NCBI GenBank assembly: GCA_039029935.1
Contig: JBCCFC010000549.1
Location: forward strand, 1 to 8,673
Length of the DNA stretch: 8,673 nucleotides
Reading direction: 5' to 3'
DNA from: G039029935 sp039029935
GTDB lineage: Bacteria > Chloroflexota > Anaerolineae > Caldilineales > Caldilineaceae
Shown here: piece by piece, positions 1-6,437 of the stretch
Position numbering within the stretch: the first letter of the stretch is position 1
Layout of the letters: each line of letters starts with the position of its first letter
The notes under the pieces: model-generated
Databases searched by the model: none
The model's input: the letters and a program-made list of their open reading frames with translations, nothing else
Told to the model about the DNA's origin: nothing
Program-made: the position numbers and the translations under genes

Positions 1-227
1 CCTGTTGCTGGCAATGGCGACACATCCCAATAGGACGGTGATAGTGTCGTCCATGTAGTATCGCTATGTACAGCGGCGGTGGCTAGATTGGGCAGGAGCA
101 AGAGATACAGACATAGGATATAGATAATATTCTGCCCTAAACGTATCTCAGGCTGCCTACCTAAACGTTGGGCGAAAGCAAGAAATTTGCGCATAACGGG
201 CAAGGATGCCCATATCCCATTCATCAT
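1..227 (-). CDS. Partial CDS: N-terminus of an unidentified, probably exported or membrane-anchored protein
   Basis: A reading frame opens at 227 and stays open for 75 codons to the window edge. I do not recognise the protein. Its ATG overlaps the rodA stop codon as TAATG; a second ATG follows at 224 and a third in-frame Met is at about residue 12. The start is chosen for the stop/start overlap, which suggests translational coupling, because no good Shine-Dalgarno sequence precedes it. The first 35 or so residues are basic (MRKFLAFAQRLGRQPEIRLG is part of this stretch). They are followed by a hydrophobic segment, IIYILCLYLLLLP, and then NLATAAVHS, which looks like a signal-peptidase I site (small residues around ATA-A or TAA-V). 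After that the chain is polar and rich in Thr, Ser, Trp and Pro. A signal peptide with an unusually long n-region or a membrane anchor would both fit. Position at the end of the elongasome operon suggests an envelope role, which is inference only. Confidence 0.6.
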   Translation of the reverse strand, partial: MMNGIWASLPVMRKFLAFAQRLGRQPEIRLGQNIIYILCLYLLLLPNLATAAVHSDTTWTTLSPSYWDVSPLPAT

Positions 228-1324
228 TATTGAAACTCAATCTTTTTGTGGCGCATGCTCACGCTCTGGGCAAGCCCAATGGCAAACATCATCGAGAGTA
301 GACTACTGCCGCCATAACTAATGAAGGGCAGTGTCAACCCAGTTACAGGCACGATATTGAGGTTCATGCCGACGTTGATGACCACTTGGAAGAAGATCAG
401 GACGGCCACACCTATTGCAATCAGACGACCAAATTGATCTTGGGCGATGTCGGAGATGCGCAGTAGTCGCCAGACCACAAAGAGCAGCAGGGCGACAATA
501 AGGGCTGCACCGATAAGTCCCAGTTCCTCAGCGATAACGCTAAAGATAAAGTCTGTGTGGCGTACCCGCAGGAAGTGCCCCTGATTTTGACTGCCATAGC
601 CCCAGCCTTGGCCCAGCCAGCCACCGTTACCGACAGCAATCAACGCCTGCTCGACATTAAAGACCTCAGCTTCAAATGCCTCTGGATTAAAGAACATATT
701 AATCCGATCAAGCATGTAACCGCTCAACGTGCGTTGAAAGAAGGGGAGAACTGCAAGCAATCCCATCGCCATCAACCCGACATGCCAAAACTGAATGCCT
801 GCAATCAAAATTTGTACACCACCAATCACGGCAAAGGTGACAGTCATGCCCAAATCCGGTTGGCGATAGATCAACACAAGTGGTGCCACAAGCAAGATAA
901 AGGTCCCGATTAAATAAGGTAACCGTTCCAAACGTTCACCCACACGACTGAGATACCAGGCCATGAAGACAATTAGGAGAAACTTGCCCGCTTCTGTCGG
1001 TTGCACCAATGTACCTGCCACGCTGATCCAACGTTGCGAACCACCCTGCGATGAGCCGACAGCTAGGACAGCAATCAGGAGGCCAATAAAGACAATGAAG
1101 GCAGGGAGCGCAAACATTTCCAGATGACGATAGTCAAAAAGAGCCGCAATAAAGAGCGCAACCAGCCCCATGCTTATAAAAATGACTTGACGTATCCAGT
1201 AGCCATTGAGGTCAATGGTGTTGATGGTGGCACTATAGATGACGGCAATCCCAATGAGGCAGAGAACGGAAACCGCAATGAGGAGCGGCCAGTCAAAATA
1301 ACGCCATTGTTGACGGTCTATCAT
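227..1324 (-). CDS. rodA: RodA, SEDS-family peptidoglycan glycosyltransferase of the elongasome
   Basis: This integral membrane protein of 365 residues polymerises lipid II into glycan strands during side-wall synthesis, working with the class B transpeptidase encoded upstream as mrdA. Family signatures are in order: a first membrane helix at about 13-31, RW at 98-99, QPTE at 108-111 with Lys114, QPDLG at 155-159, an extracellular loop with VGNGGWLGQGWGYGSQ around 231-246, HTDFIF at 256-261, and PFISYGGSS at 333-341. Asp258 in HTDFIF corresponds to the putative catalytic Asp of SEDS proteins. The residues before it are LRVR rather than the more usual LPEx. The ATG at 1324 is chosen because AAGGAG lies 6 nt upstream. 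The frame stays open to 1465, but that extension would translate the intergenic repeat and overlap minD. RodA is preferred over FtsW because of the mre/PBP2 setting. Its stop overlaps the start of the next gene. Confidence 0.95.
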   Translation of the reverse strand: MIDRQQWRYFDWPLLIAVSVLCLIGIAVIYSATINTIDLNGYWIRQVIFISMGLVALFIAALFDYRHLEMFALPAFIVFIGLLIAVLAVGSSQGGSQRWISVAGTLVQPTEAGKFLLIVFMAWYLSRVGERLERLPYLIGTFILLVAPLVLIYRQPDLGMTVTFAVIGGVQILIAGIQFWHVGLMAMGLLAVLPFFQRTLSGYMLDRINMFFNPEAFEAEVFNVEQALIAVGNGGWLGQGWGYGSQNQGHFLRVRHTDFIFSVIAEELGLIGAALIVALLLFVVWRLLRISDIAQDQFGRLIAIGVAVLIFFQVVINVGMNLNIVPVTGLTLPFISYGGSSLLSMMFAIGLAQSVSMRHKKIEFQ

Positions 1325-1330
1325 GTTTTT

Positions 1331-1336
1331 CTCCTT
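1331..1336 (-). promoter_or_regulatory. Shine-Dalgarno sequence of rodA
   Basis: AAGGAG on the minus strand lies 6 nt before the ATG at 1324. It is the strongest ribosome binding site in the operon. It fixes the rodA start against the longer open frame reaching 1465. It sits directly after the intergenic repeat element. Confidence 0.85.
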
Positions 1337-1429
1337 GTCGGTGAGTCGGTATTCGGTCGGTGTTCGGTAGGTCGGTGTTCGGTCCTTGATGGCCGATTTA
1401 CTGACCGACTTGCTGACCGACTGAACCGC
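1337..1429. repeat. Intergenic octamer-based repeat with inverted arms (minD/rodA gap)
   Basis: The gap is filled with GGTCGG/GGTCAG-type repeats. On the plus strand GGTCGGTGTTCGGT occurs exactly twice, at 1355-1368 and 1370-1383 (period 15). The opposite-sense unit CTGACCGACT occurs exactly twice, at 1401-1410 and 1413-1422 (period 12), and its complement contains GGTCAGCA and GGTCAGTA. The two halves are complementary in blocks of 6-7 bp such as AGTCGGT/ACCGACT, with register shifts. The hairpin is therefore poorer than in the other two gaps. No run of T follows in the transcribed direction, so it does not look like an intrinsic terminator. It belongs with the elements at 5774-5863 and 7348-7435. 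Confidence 0.8.
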
Positions 1430-1433
1430 GACT

Positions 1434-2231
1434 CTAAAGTCCACGCCGAAACATGCGGCGCACACGCGTCCAAAAACTGCGTCGTTGAAAGTTCATCAGT
1501 GGTACGTTGTTGCCCATCAATCGTTGGGCTATGTTCTGATAGGCTTGGCTGACATACATATTACGGTTGAGAACAGCGGGGGTTCCCCGATCTGTTGTCA
1601 AGATGACATACTCATCTTCGGGGACAACACCGAGCAAATCAATCGACAAAATATCAAGTACATCGTCAATATCACGCATCTCGCCTGCGTTGGAAAGTTT
1701 GTGGTTATAGCGATTGATAACCAGCCCGGGATAGCGTTTCCATGTCTGTTCCAACAGATAGATGACCTTATCTGCATCACGCAACGCGCTAACATCGGGG
1801 GTCGTCACAATCAGAATTTGGTCGGCGGGGGCAATGGCGTTGTGAAAGCCATGCTCAATGCCCGCTGGCGAGTCGATAATCACATAATCTGCCATCGTGC
1901 GCAACTCATTACACACATACATCATCTGATCGGGCGTCACTTCTGACTTATCACGCGTTTGTGCAGCAGCCAACAAAAAGAGTGTGGGTGCCCGTTTGTC
2001 TTGCACCAACGCTTGGTGGAGCAGACAACGGCCCTCTAGTACATCAATCAGATCAAACATGATCTGGTTTTCCAACCCTAAGACCAAATCAAGATTGCGC
2101 AGACCAATATCCGCATCAACCGTAATCACACGTTTCCCATTGAGTGCCAAGGCCGTTGCAAGATTGGCAACCGTTGTCGTCTTGCCCACCCCGCCCTTGC
2201 CCGATGTCGCTGTAATAATTGTTCCTGGCAT
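1434..2231 (-). CDS. minD: MinD, membrane-associated division-site ATPase
   Basis: MinD is a ParA/MinD-type P-loop ATPase of 265 residues, a typical length. It binds the membrane as an ATP dimer and recruits MinC to block FtsZ rings away from midcell. The deviant Walker A motif GKGGVGKT is at residues 11-18, with the signature Lys11 and the P-loop Lys17. VDADIGLRNLDLVLGLE at 38-54 is the switch I region characteristic of MinD rather than ParA. VIIDSPAG at 117-124 is the Walker B/switch II strand. The C-terminus, RSFWTRVRRMFRRGL (251-265), is a short amphipathic basic helix that matches the MinD membrane-targeting sequence. The ATG start follows the minC stop by 29 bp and gives MPGTIITATSGKGG, the usual N-terminal strand. 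The upstream ribosome binding site is weak (AGTAAGCG). No MinE gene is seen nearby, so how its ATPase is stimulated is not evident here. Confidence 0.96.
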   Translation of the reverse strand: MPGTIITATSGKGGVGKTTTVANLATALALNGKRVITVDADIGLRNLDLVLGLENQIMFDLIDVLEGRCLLHQALVQDKRAPTLFLLAAAQTRDKSEVTPDQMMYVCNELRTMADYVIIDSPAGIEHGFHNAIAPADQILIVTTPDVSALRDADKVIYLLEQTWKRYPGLVINRYNHKLSNAGEMRDIDDVLDILSIDLLGVVPEDEYVILTTDRGTPAVLNRNMYVSQAYQNIAQRLMGNNVPLMNFQRRSFWTRVRRMFRRGL

Positions 2232-2260
2232 GTTATCGCTTACTGTTTTGTATTAGGAAC

Positions 2261-3481
2261 TTACCGCCGATAAACCGACAACCCGCCCGGCTTCGACTCA
2301 TCCCAAGGTCTTGTGATAACTTGATTGTTGACCAGATAGGCCACTGTCGGTCGTTCTACGCTGTTGCGACGAAAGGCGCGCCAGCCACGTGGGGTGAGGT
2401 CATTGTCGGTAGGGAGGGCAATGCCAGCAATGCTAAGATGGGTCGGTGACAGTGAGAGCGCACAGATAATCGAATCCGCATCACCTTCACGTCCCGCATG
2501 AGCCATGCCCCGCAGCCGCCCCCACACAAAGATGTCGCCGCCACTGAGAACCTCAGCCCCTGGATTGACATCACCAATGACGATAATGGTCGATTGGCGT
2601 TCCAGCACCTGTCCAGATCGTAGATTGCCACGATAGACAAAGTTCATAAGCGAGGGGCGATTGGTGTCTGCTTCTTCGGCAAAAATCGATTCCCGTGCTG
2701 ATTGCGCACCCATCATGCTGGGATTGGTAACAGGGCCGTTCGTAGCATTTTGTGTTTGCTCAACCGAGTCATCCAAGAACACATTGTTGAGAACTGCACT
2801 GTTTTGTCCAACGTTAGTTTGCCCAGCGTTACTTTGCCCGACATCACTCTGGGATAAATCACTGACTACATTCTCATACTGCACGGCGATGTCCATTGCC
2901 ATGGCCGCCTGCAAGGTCTGCTCAGATTCGCTGCGAATGACCCCCAAGGACATGTCAAAAGAGTTGAAGATAGTCTGGAGTTCGCGGAGATTATCGGTAT
3001 TTAAGGCCAGCAAACCTGTATCCAATGCAACCCGACTCTGACGAAAAAATGTCCCTGATTGGGTCAGGCGTTGTTGTAGTACAGTCATCAACGCAGGCCA
3101 ATTGGCATAAACATCAACAATGCTGATGGCTATCTCATCTTGCTCCTGCTCCAGTATTCCCTGTTGATTTTTGCTGGGACCGATTTCAATAATAATGCCA
3201 TTGGCACTACCCCGTATGCGAATCAGTTTGCCAATGCTTTGGTCCATCGCTGCTTGTGAATTTATACCTGACCCATTGAGGGGTTGCCCTGTAAACCGAT
3301 TGGTTTGTGATGGTGTATTAGAATTGGTTGGAGGAAACGGCGTATTCATCCCATTGGTTGAGTGACCATTGGTTGAGTGTGCACTGGATGTTTGTGTACC
3401 GGGATAAATTGATGACGTTTGTGATAGACCAGCGGGTGTGGTCTGTCCAAACAATTCTGATTGATTAGTCGAGTTTTGCAT
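2261..3481 (-). CDS. minC: MinC, FtsZ-ring inhibitor with an unusual low-complexity N-terminal tail
   Basis: This 406-residue protein is considerably longer than typical MinC (roughly 220-270 residues). Residues 280-395 form a clear MinC C-terminal beta-helix domain: LRSGQ at 287-291 holds the RSGQ motif known to be needed for MinD binding, followed by VIGDVNPGAEV, GGDIFVWGRLRGMAHAG and a regular glycine pattern. Residues about 83-200 (GKLIRIRGSANGIIIEI onward) are a plausible but diverged MinC N-terminal FtsZ-inhibitory domain. Residues 1-80 are low-complexity and rich in Asn, Gln, Ser, Thr, Gly and Pro, with HSTNG repeated twice. The linker at about 205-275 is also Asn/Gln-rich, with SDVGQ, SNAGQ and TNVGQ in tandem. 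AAGG about 8 nt before the ATG at 3481 supports the start. It lies 39 bp after mrdA and 29 bp before minD, with which it should form the MinCD complex. Confidence 0.92.
   Translation of the reverse strand: MQNSTNQSELFGQTTPAGLSQTSSIYPGTQTSSAHSTNGHSTNGMNTPFPPTNSNTPSQTNRFTGQPLNGSGINSQAAMDQSIGKLIRIRGSANGIIIEIGPSKNQQGILEQEQDEIAISIVDVYANWPALMTVLQQRLTQSGTFFRQSRVALDTGLLALNTDNLRELQTIFNSFDMSLGVIRSESEQTLQAAMAMDIAVQYENVVSDLSQSDVGQSNAGQTNVGQNSAVLNNVFLDDSVEQTQNATNGPVTNPSMMGAQSARESIFAEEADTNRPSLMNFVYRGNLRSGQVLERQSTIIVIGDVNPGAEVLSGGDIFVWGRLRGMAHAGREGDADSIICALSLSPTHLSIAGIALPTDNDLTPRGWRAFRRNSVERPTVAYLVNNQVITRPWDESKPGGLSVYRR
2803..2847 (-). repeat. In-frame 15-bp repeat coding the MinC linker pentapeptides
   Basis: Three diverged 15-bp units at 2803-2817, 2818-2832 and 2833-2847 encode the pentapeptides TNVGQ, SNAGQ and SDVGQ of the linker between the two MinC domains. 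A fourth, degenerate unit may extend to 2862. The length is a multiple of three, so copy-number change would preserve the frame. Confidence 0.75.
3351..3380 (-). repeat. Tandem 15-bp duplication in the MinC N-terminal tail
   Basis: CCATTGGTTGAGTGA at 3351-3365 is followed directly by CCATTGGTTGAGTGT at 3366-3380, differing only at the last base. In the minC frame this gives the repeated HSTNG at residues 35-44. The near identity suggests a recent in-frame duplication. Confidence 0.85.
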
Positions 3482-3520
3482 TCAATTAACCTTATCTAAA
3501 ATGTGGAGAACAGCCACTCT

Positions 3521-5761
3521 TTAGCTGTTACTATCCACCGGATTTTCTCCTGCTTGCTCATCTGGCAAAGTTTCTTCTGGCTCGGGCGGCGGTTCAAGAA
3601 TAGGATTGACCTCGCGGAAATAGGTTTCAAACACACTACGCACCACTGGCAGTGCCGCCGCTGACCCCTCACCACCGTTATAGACAAACGCCACCACCGC
3701 AATCTCTGGGGCTTCATAGGGGGCATAGGCGACAAACCATGCATGAGTAGGCAGGTTGTCCTCTTCATCACGCAGACAATCATTTTCTTCGGGAATATAT
3801 TCACAATACTCCGCCGTCCCCGTCTTTGCACCGATGGTCAATCCCGAAATCCGGCTCTCAATGGATGTACCGTGATCGCGGTTGACCGCTGCCCACATAC
3901 CCTGCTGAACCGTGCGCATATGTGCCGCGTTGAGGGGCAATGTGCGCACAGGGCGTGGGGTAAAGTCTCTCTGCAAACCACCATTGGCGTCCACAATCTG
4001 GGCGACAATTTGTGGTGCATAGACTGTGCCACCGTTGGCGACCGCTGCCGTACTCACCAGCACTTGCAAAGGTGTCGCCAACACATATCCCTGCCCAATC
4101 GACATATTGTAGCTGTCACCCGTTGTCCAACTCTCGGCGTAAAGTTGACGTTTCCATTGGTCGCTGGGGATAACCGCTTCCACCTCACCGGGTAGATCAA
4201 TCCCCGTTGGTGGGCCGTAGCCATAGAGTTCGGTCCATTCGGACATACTCTTTTGCCCCAGACCTCGGAACTCAGCGGGTGGGAACCCACCACCAATCCA
4301 ATAAAAAAAGATATCATTGGATAGGGCCAGTGCATCGACGATATTGATTGGTCCATGCAGGATTCCAAGCCGGTGATTCCAGCTCACAAATTTCTGTGCC
4401 AACGAGACATCGTTGGGATAAAATTTGTTAGGCAGAAAAATTGGTCCAGCATCTGTGATTTTGGTATGCTCGCTGACGACACCTTCATGCAATGCCGCCG
4501 ATGCTGTCACCATCTTATAGGTGGAGCCGGGTGGATAGAGACCACCAATGGCATAGTTGATCAGTGGACGCCGCTCGTCCCGCTCTAAGGCCAAATAATC
4601 TTCGTTGATACGCTCGGCAAAAATATTATTGTCATAGGAGGGTAGGCTGACCATGCCCAAAATTGCGCCGTTCATGGGGTCCATAGCAATGGTAACACCC
4701 CAAGGGGCCTCTGTCTCTTCCATCTTGGCCGAAAGTGCCTCGTACATGGTACGTTGTATGCGCAGGTCAATACTCAGATGCAGGTTAGACCCCGGCACAG
4801 GATCAACCAACTGACCGACAGTGCGCATCTCACGCCCCAGAATATCGACCTCAACATTTCGAAAGCTGGGCAACCCGCGTAGTTCGGTTTGGTATGAATA
4901 CTCCAGCCCATTTAACCCTACCTTCTCGTTGAGATCGGTGTAGCCATTTTCCGTATAAAAATCCTTGGCTCCAGCGGGAATCGGTCCCATAAACCCCAAC
5001 ACGTGGCTTAACAGATCGCCATAGACATATTCACGCACGGGTTGCTGGCTGACACGGACACTGGGGAAACGATAACTTTCTTCATCAATGGCAAATGCTT
5101 GGAGCCGCTCCACCAAGTCCAAAATGCGCACAGGACGCGAAGCACTACCCTGTTCGCGAAAAAAGATCAACCGCTGTACCAAGGCCACCAACGCGGGCAG
5201 TGGCAGGGGCTGCGTGACATCGGGGACCAGCACGGTGTCTGTCACCTTCTGCACAGAGCCATCTTCAGCGATGACGGTACGCTCTGAACCAGGAACCAAG
5301 ATATAGGACAATGGCAATCCCAAAGATTCAACCGTGTTGGCAAAATCACTACGACCCAATTCCAGAAACATCAAGTTGGCAACTTGGATAGCAATGGTTT
5401 CATCTTGGTCTGCCCCAAGCAGGCGCAAAATTTTTGTGATCTGTTCGGCGCGCTCGTCAATATCGGGTGTATCCTCATCATCAAAGGGCAAATGTTCAGG
5501 GATGACAGAAACTTCAAAGCTGGGGCGATTGCGCGTCAGAATTTGCCCAGTGGCATCATAGATTACGCCCCGCTTGGCAGGAAGTTGCATTAACTCATAG
5601 CGATTTTCATCTGCGCGTAGGCTAAATTCATTGCCTTCGAGAATTTGTAATTGAAACAGACGACCAACAATGATGATAAAGGAAAGAAACAACGCAAATC
5701 GAATCCCCACCATCGCCACTGATGATGTTGTTAGTGGTCCACGGTTAACCATATTTTTCAT
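3521..5761 (-). CDS. mrdA: Penicillin-binding protein 2, class B D,D-transpeptidase of the elongasome
   Basis: This bitopic 746-residue enzyme cross-links peptidoglycan stem peptides and pairs with RodA. A cytoplasmic N-terminus is followed by one membrane helix at about 17-38. A pedestal domain begins with PAKRGVIYDATGQIL at about 61-75. The transpeptidase domain carries STYK at 413-416 (acylated Ser413), SND at 481-483 and KTGT at 646-649. All three active-site motifs are intact. TGIDLPGE at about 520-527 and SIGQGYVLATPLQV at about 554-567 are further family signatures. After KTGT there is a short acidic insertion with two cysteines (Cys653 and Cys662) before HAWFVAYAP. The C-terminal 30 residues form a Pro/Glu-rich tail. 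The start is ATG at 5761, with GAG and AGG upstream. A TTG one codon earlier (5764) and an ATG at 5752 are alternatives that barely change the protein. It is preceded by the palindromic gap element and lies 39 bp before minC. Confidence 0.95.
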   Translation of the reverse strand: MKNMVNRGPLTTSSVAMVGIRFALFLSFIIIVGRLFQLQILEGNEFSLRADENRYELMQLPAKRGVIYDATGQILTRNRPSFEVSVIPEHLPFDDEDTPDIDERAEQITKILRLLGADQDETIAIQVANLMFLELGRSDFANTVESLGLPLSYILVPGSERTVIAEDGSVQKVTDTVLVPDVTQPLPLPALVALVQRLIFFREQGSASRPVRILDLVERLQAFAIDEESYRFPSVRVSQQPVREYVYGDLLSHVLGFMGPIPAGAKDFYTENGYTDLNEKVGLNGLEYSYQTELRGLPSFRNVEVDILGREMRTVGQLVDPVPGSNLHLSIDLRIQRTMYEALSAKMEETEAPWGVTIAMDPMNGAILGMVSLPSYDNNIFAERINEDYLALERDERRPLINYAIGGLYPPGSTYKMVTASAALHEGVVSEHTKITDAGPIFLPNKFYPNDVSLAQKFVSWNHRLGILHGPINIVDALALSNDIFFYWIGGGFPPAEFRGLGQKSMSEWTELYGYGPPTGIDLPGEVEAVIPSDQWKRQLYAESWTTGDSYNMSIGQGYVLATPLQVLVSTAAVANGGTVYAPQIVAQIVDANGGLQRDFTPRPVRTLPLNAAHMRTVQQGMWAAVNRDHGTSIESRISGLTIGAKTGTAEYCEYIPEENDCLRDEEDNLPTHAWFVAYAPYEAPEIAVVAFVYNGGEGSAAALPVVRSVFETYFREVNPILEPPPEPEETLPDEQAGENPVDSNS

Positions 5762-5773
5762 CAACCTATTCTC

Positions 5774-5863
5774 GTAGGTGGTCAGTAGGTCGGTAGGTCA
5801 GCAGGTCGGTAGATCGTTCACCAAATACTGACCTACTGACCTACCGTTCTACTGAATACCTAC
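5774..5863. repeat. Long imperfect palindrome of octamer repeats (mreD/mrdA gap)
   Basis: Arms at 5774-5811 and 5826-5863 are inverted complements at 32 of 38 positions around a 14-nt centre. The inner 21 bp (5791-5811 against 5826-5846) differ at only two positions, one of which would be a G-U wobble in the transcript. The lower arm contains four consecutive octamers at 5780-5811: GGTCAGTA, GGTCGGTA, GGTCAGCA, GGTCGGTA. The upper arm carries TACTGACC twice. The element fills nearly all of the 106-bp gap. The transcript side after the second arm reads CACCTACGAGAATAGG, with no U-tract, so an intrinsic terminator is unlikely. An RNA hairpin that separates the translation or stability of flanking genes is possible. 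Confidence 0.9.
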
Positions 5864-5867
5864 CACA

Positions 5868-6398
5868 TTAATCCGGCTGCCCCAAACTCCAACTATCATA
5901 GCCCACCATATGGCTTTCGGGCATTCGGTTGAGCAGAGGGATCAGCAGCAACATGATCATGGTGTTATAGATCACCGACGGTAGCACCACTCCTTCTATC
6001 GTGGCCTGCCATGCAATGTCGCGCCCTAGAATCGCCAGAATGCTCAGGTAAAGACCATCATAGATCAGTGTCCCCAAAATGGCGGCACTCAATGGCACAA
6101 AAAAGTTAAAGCGTGAAAGGGTTTCGTGGCCTAGACCCGCCACAAATGCCGCACCGATAAGAGCCAAACTCGAACTCCCCATCGGTCCACCACTAAACGT
6201 ATCCAGAATCAAGCCGCCAATAAACGCCCACACAATCCCAATCTGTGCGCCGTAGACCACCGAACCCACCAAGATGAGCATCAGCACGATGTCGGGCTTT
6301 ACCCCCAGCACCATGAGACGTACCCCGGCTGTTGATTGAATCAATCCACCCAACAGCAGCAACGGAATCATAAAATAGTACAGCGCACTGCGGTTCAT
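5868..6398 (-). CDS. mreD: MreD, integral membrane component of the rod-shape complex
   Basis: MreD is a small polytopic inner-membrane protein of 176 residues, close to the family norm of about 160-180. It acts with MreC and MreB to position the RodA/PBP2 synthase. The sequence is hydrophobic almost throughout, consistent with about five or six membrane helices. It has the family signature KPDIVLMLILVGSVVYG at 34-50, followed by GGLILDTFSGGPMGSSSLAL at about 61-80 (the conserved G-L-L-D-x-x-S-G-P-x-G pattern). The ATG at 6398 is preceded by AGGGA about 10 nt upstream, supplied by the 13-bp tandem repeat that joins it to mreC. The gap to mreC is 26 bp. Primary sequence is poorly conserved in this family, but context and signature agree. 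Confidence 0.92.
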   Translation of the reverse strand: MNRSALYYFMIPLLLLGGLIQSTAGVRLMVLGVKPDIVLMLILVGSVVYGAQIGIVWAFIGGLILDTFSGGPMGSSSLALIGAAFVAGLGHETLSRFNFFVPLSAAILGTLIYDGLYLSILAILGRDIAWQATIEGVVLPSVIYNTMIMLLLIPLLNRMPESHMVGYDSWSLGQPD

Positions 6399-6437
6399 CT
6401 AGTTGGTTTCCCTAGTTGGTTTCCCTAGTTAGCTTCC
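6399..6437. repeat. 13-bp tandem repeat spanning the mreC stop and the mreC/mreD gap
   Basis: CTAGTTGGTTTCC occurs exactly at 6399-6411 and 6412-6424. A third copy matching 11 of 13 bases (CTAGTTAGCTTCC) at 6425-6437 is the coding end of mreC including its TAG stop. The gap therefore seems to have arisen by tandem copying of the mreC 3' end. On the transcribed strand each unit provides AGGGA, and the copy nearest mreD is placed to act as its Shine-Dalgarno sequence. Confidence 0.85.

Noticed and set aside
557..913. Plus-strand frame opposite rodA
   Set aside because: It is a shadow of the RodA coding sequence with no recognisable domain or initiation signal.
1325..1465. Open frame extending rodA upstream by 47 codons
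   Set aside because: It translates the intergenic repeat (SVSKSVSKS, TPTYRTPTEYR), overlaps the minD end by 32 bp and lies upstream of a strong AAGGAG site that serves the ATG at 1324.
3511..3531. Short hairpin AACAGC/GCTGTT around the mrdA stop
   Set aside because: Only 6 bp with a 9-nt loop and no U-tract, so it is not distinguishable from chance.
5762..5764. TTG start for mrdA one codon before the ATG at 5761
   Set aside because: An adjacent ATG with similar upstream spacing is more likely; the difference is one residue.
5774..5863. Intrinsic transcription terminators at the three palindromic gaps
   Set aside because: None has a U-tract after the stem in the transcribed direction, and the genes on both sides belong to the same functional operon.
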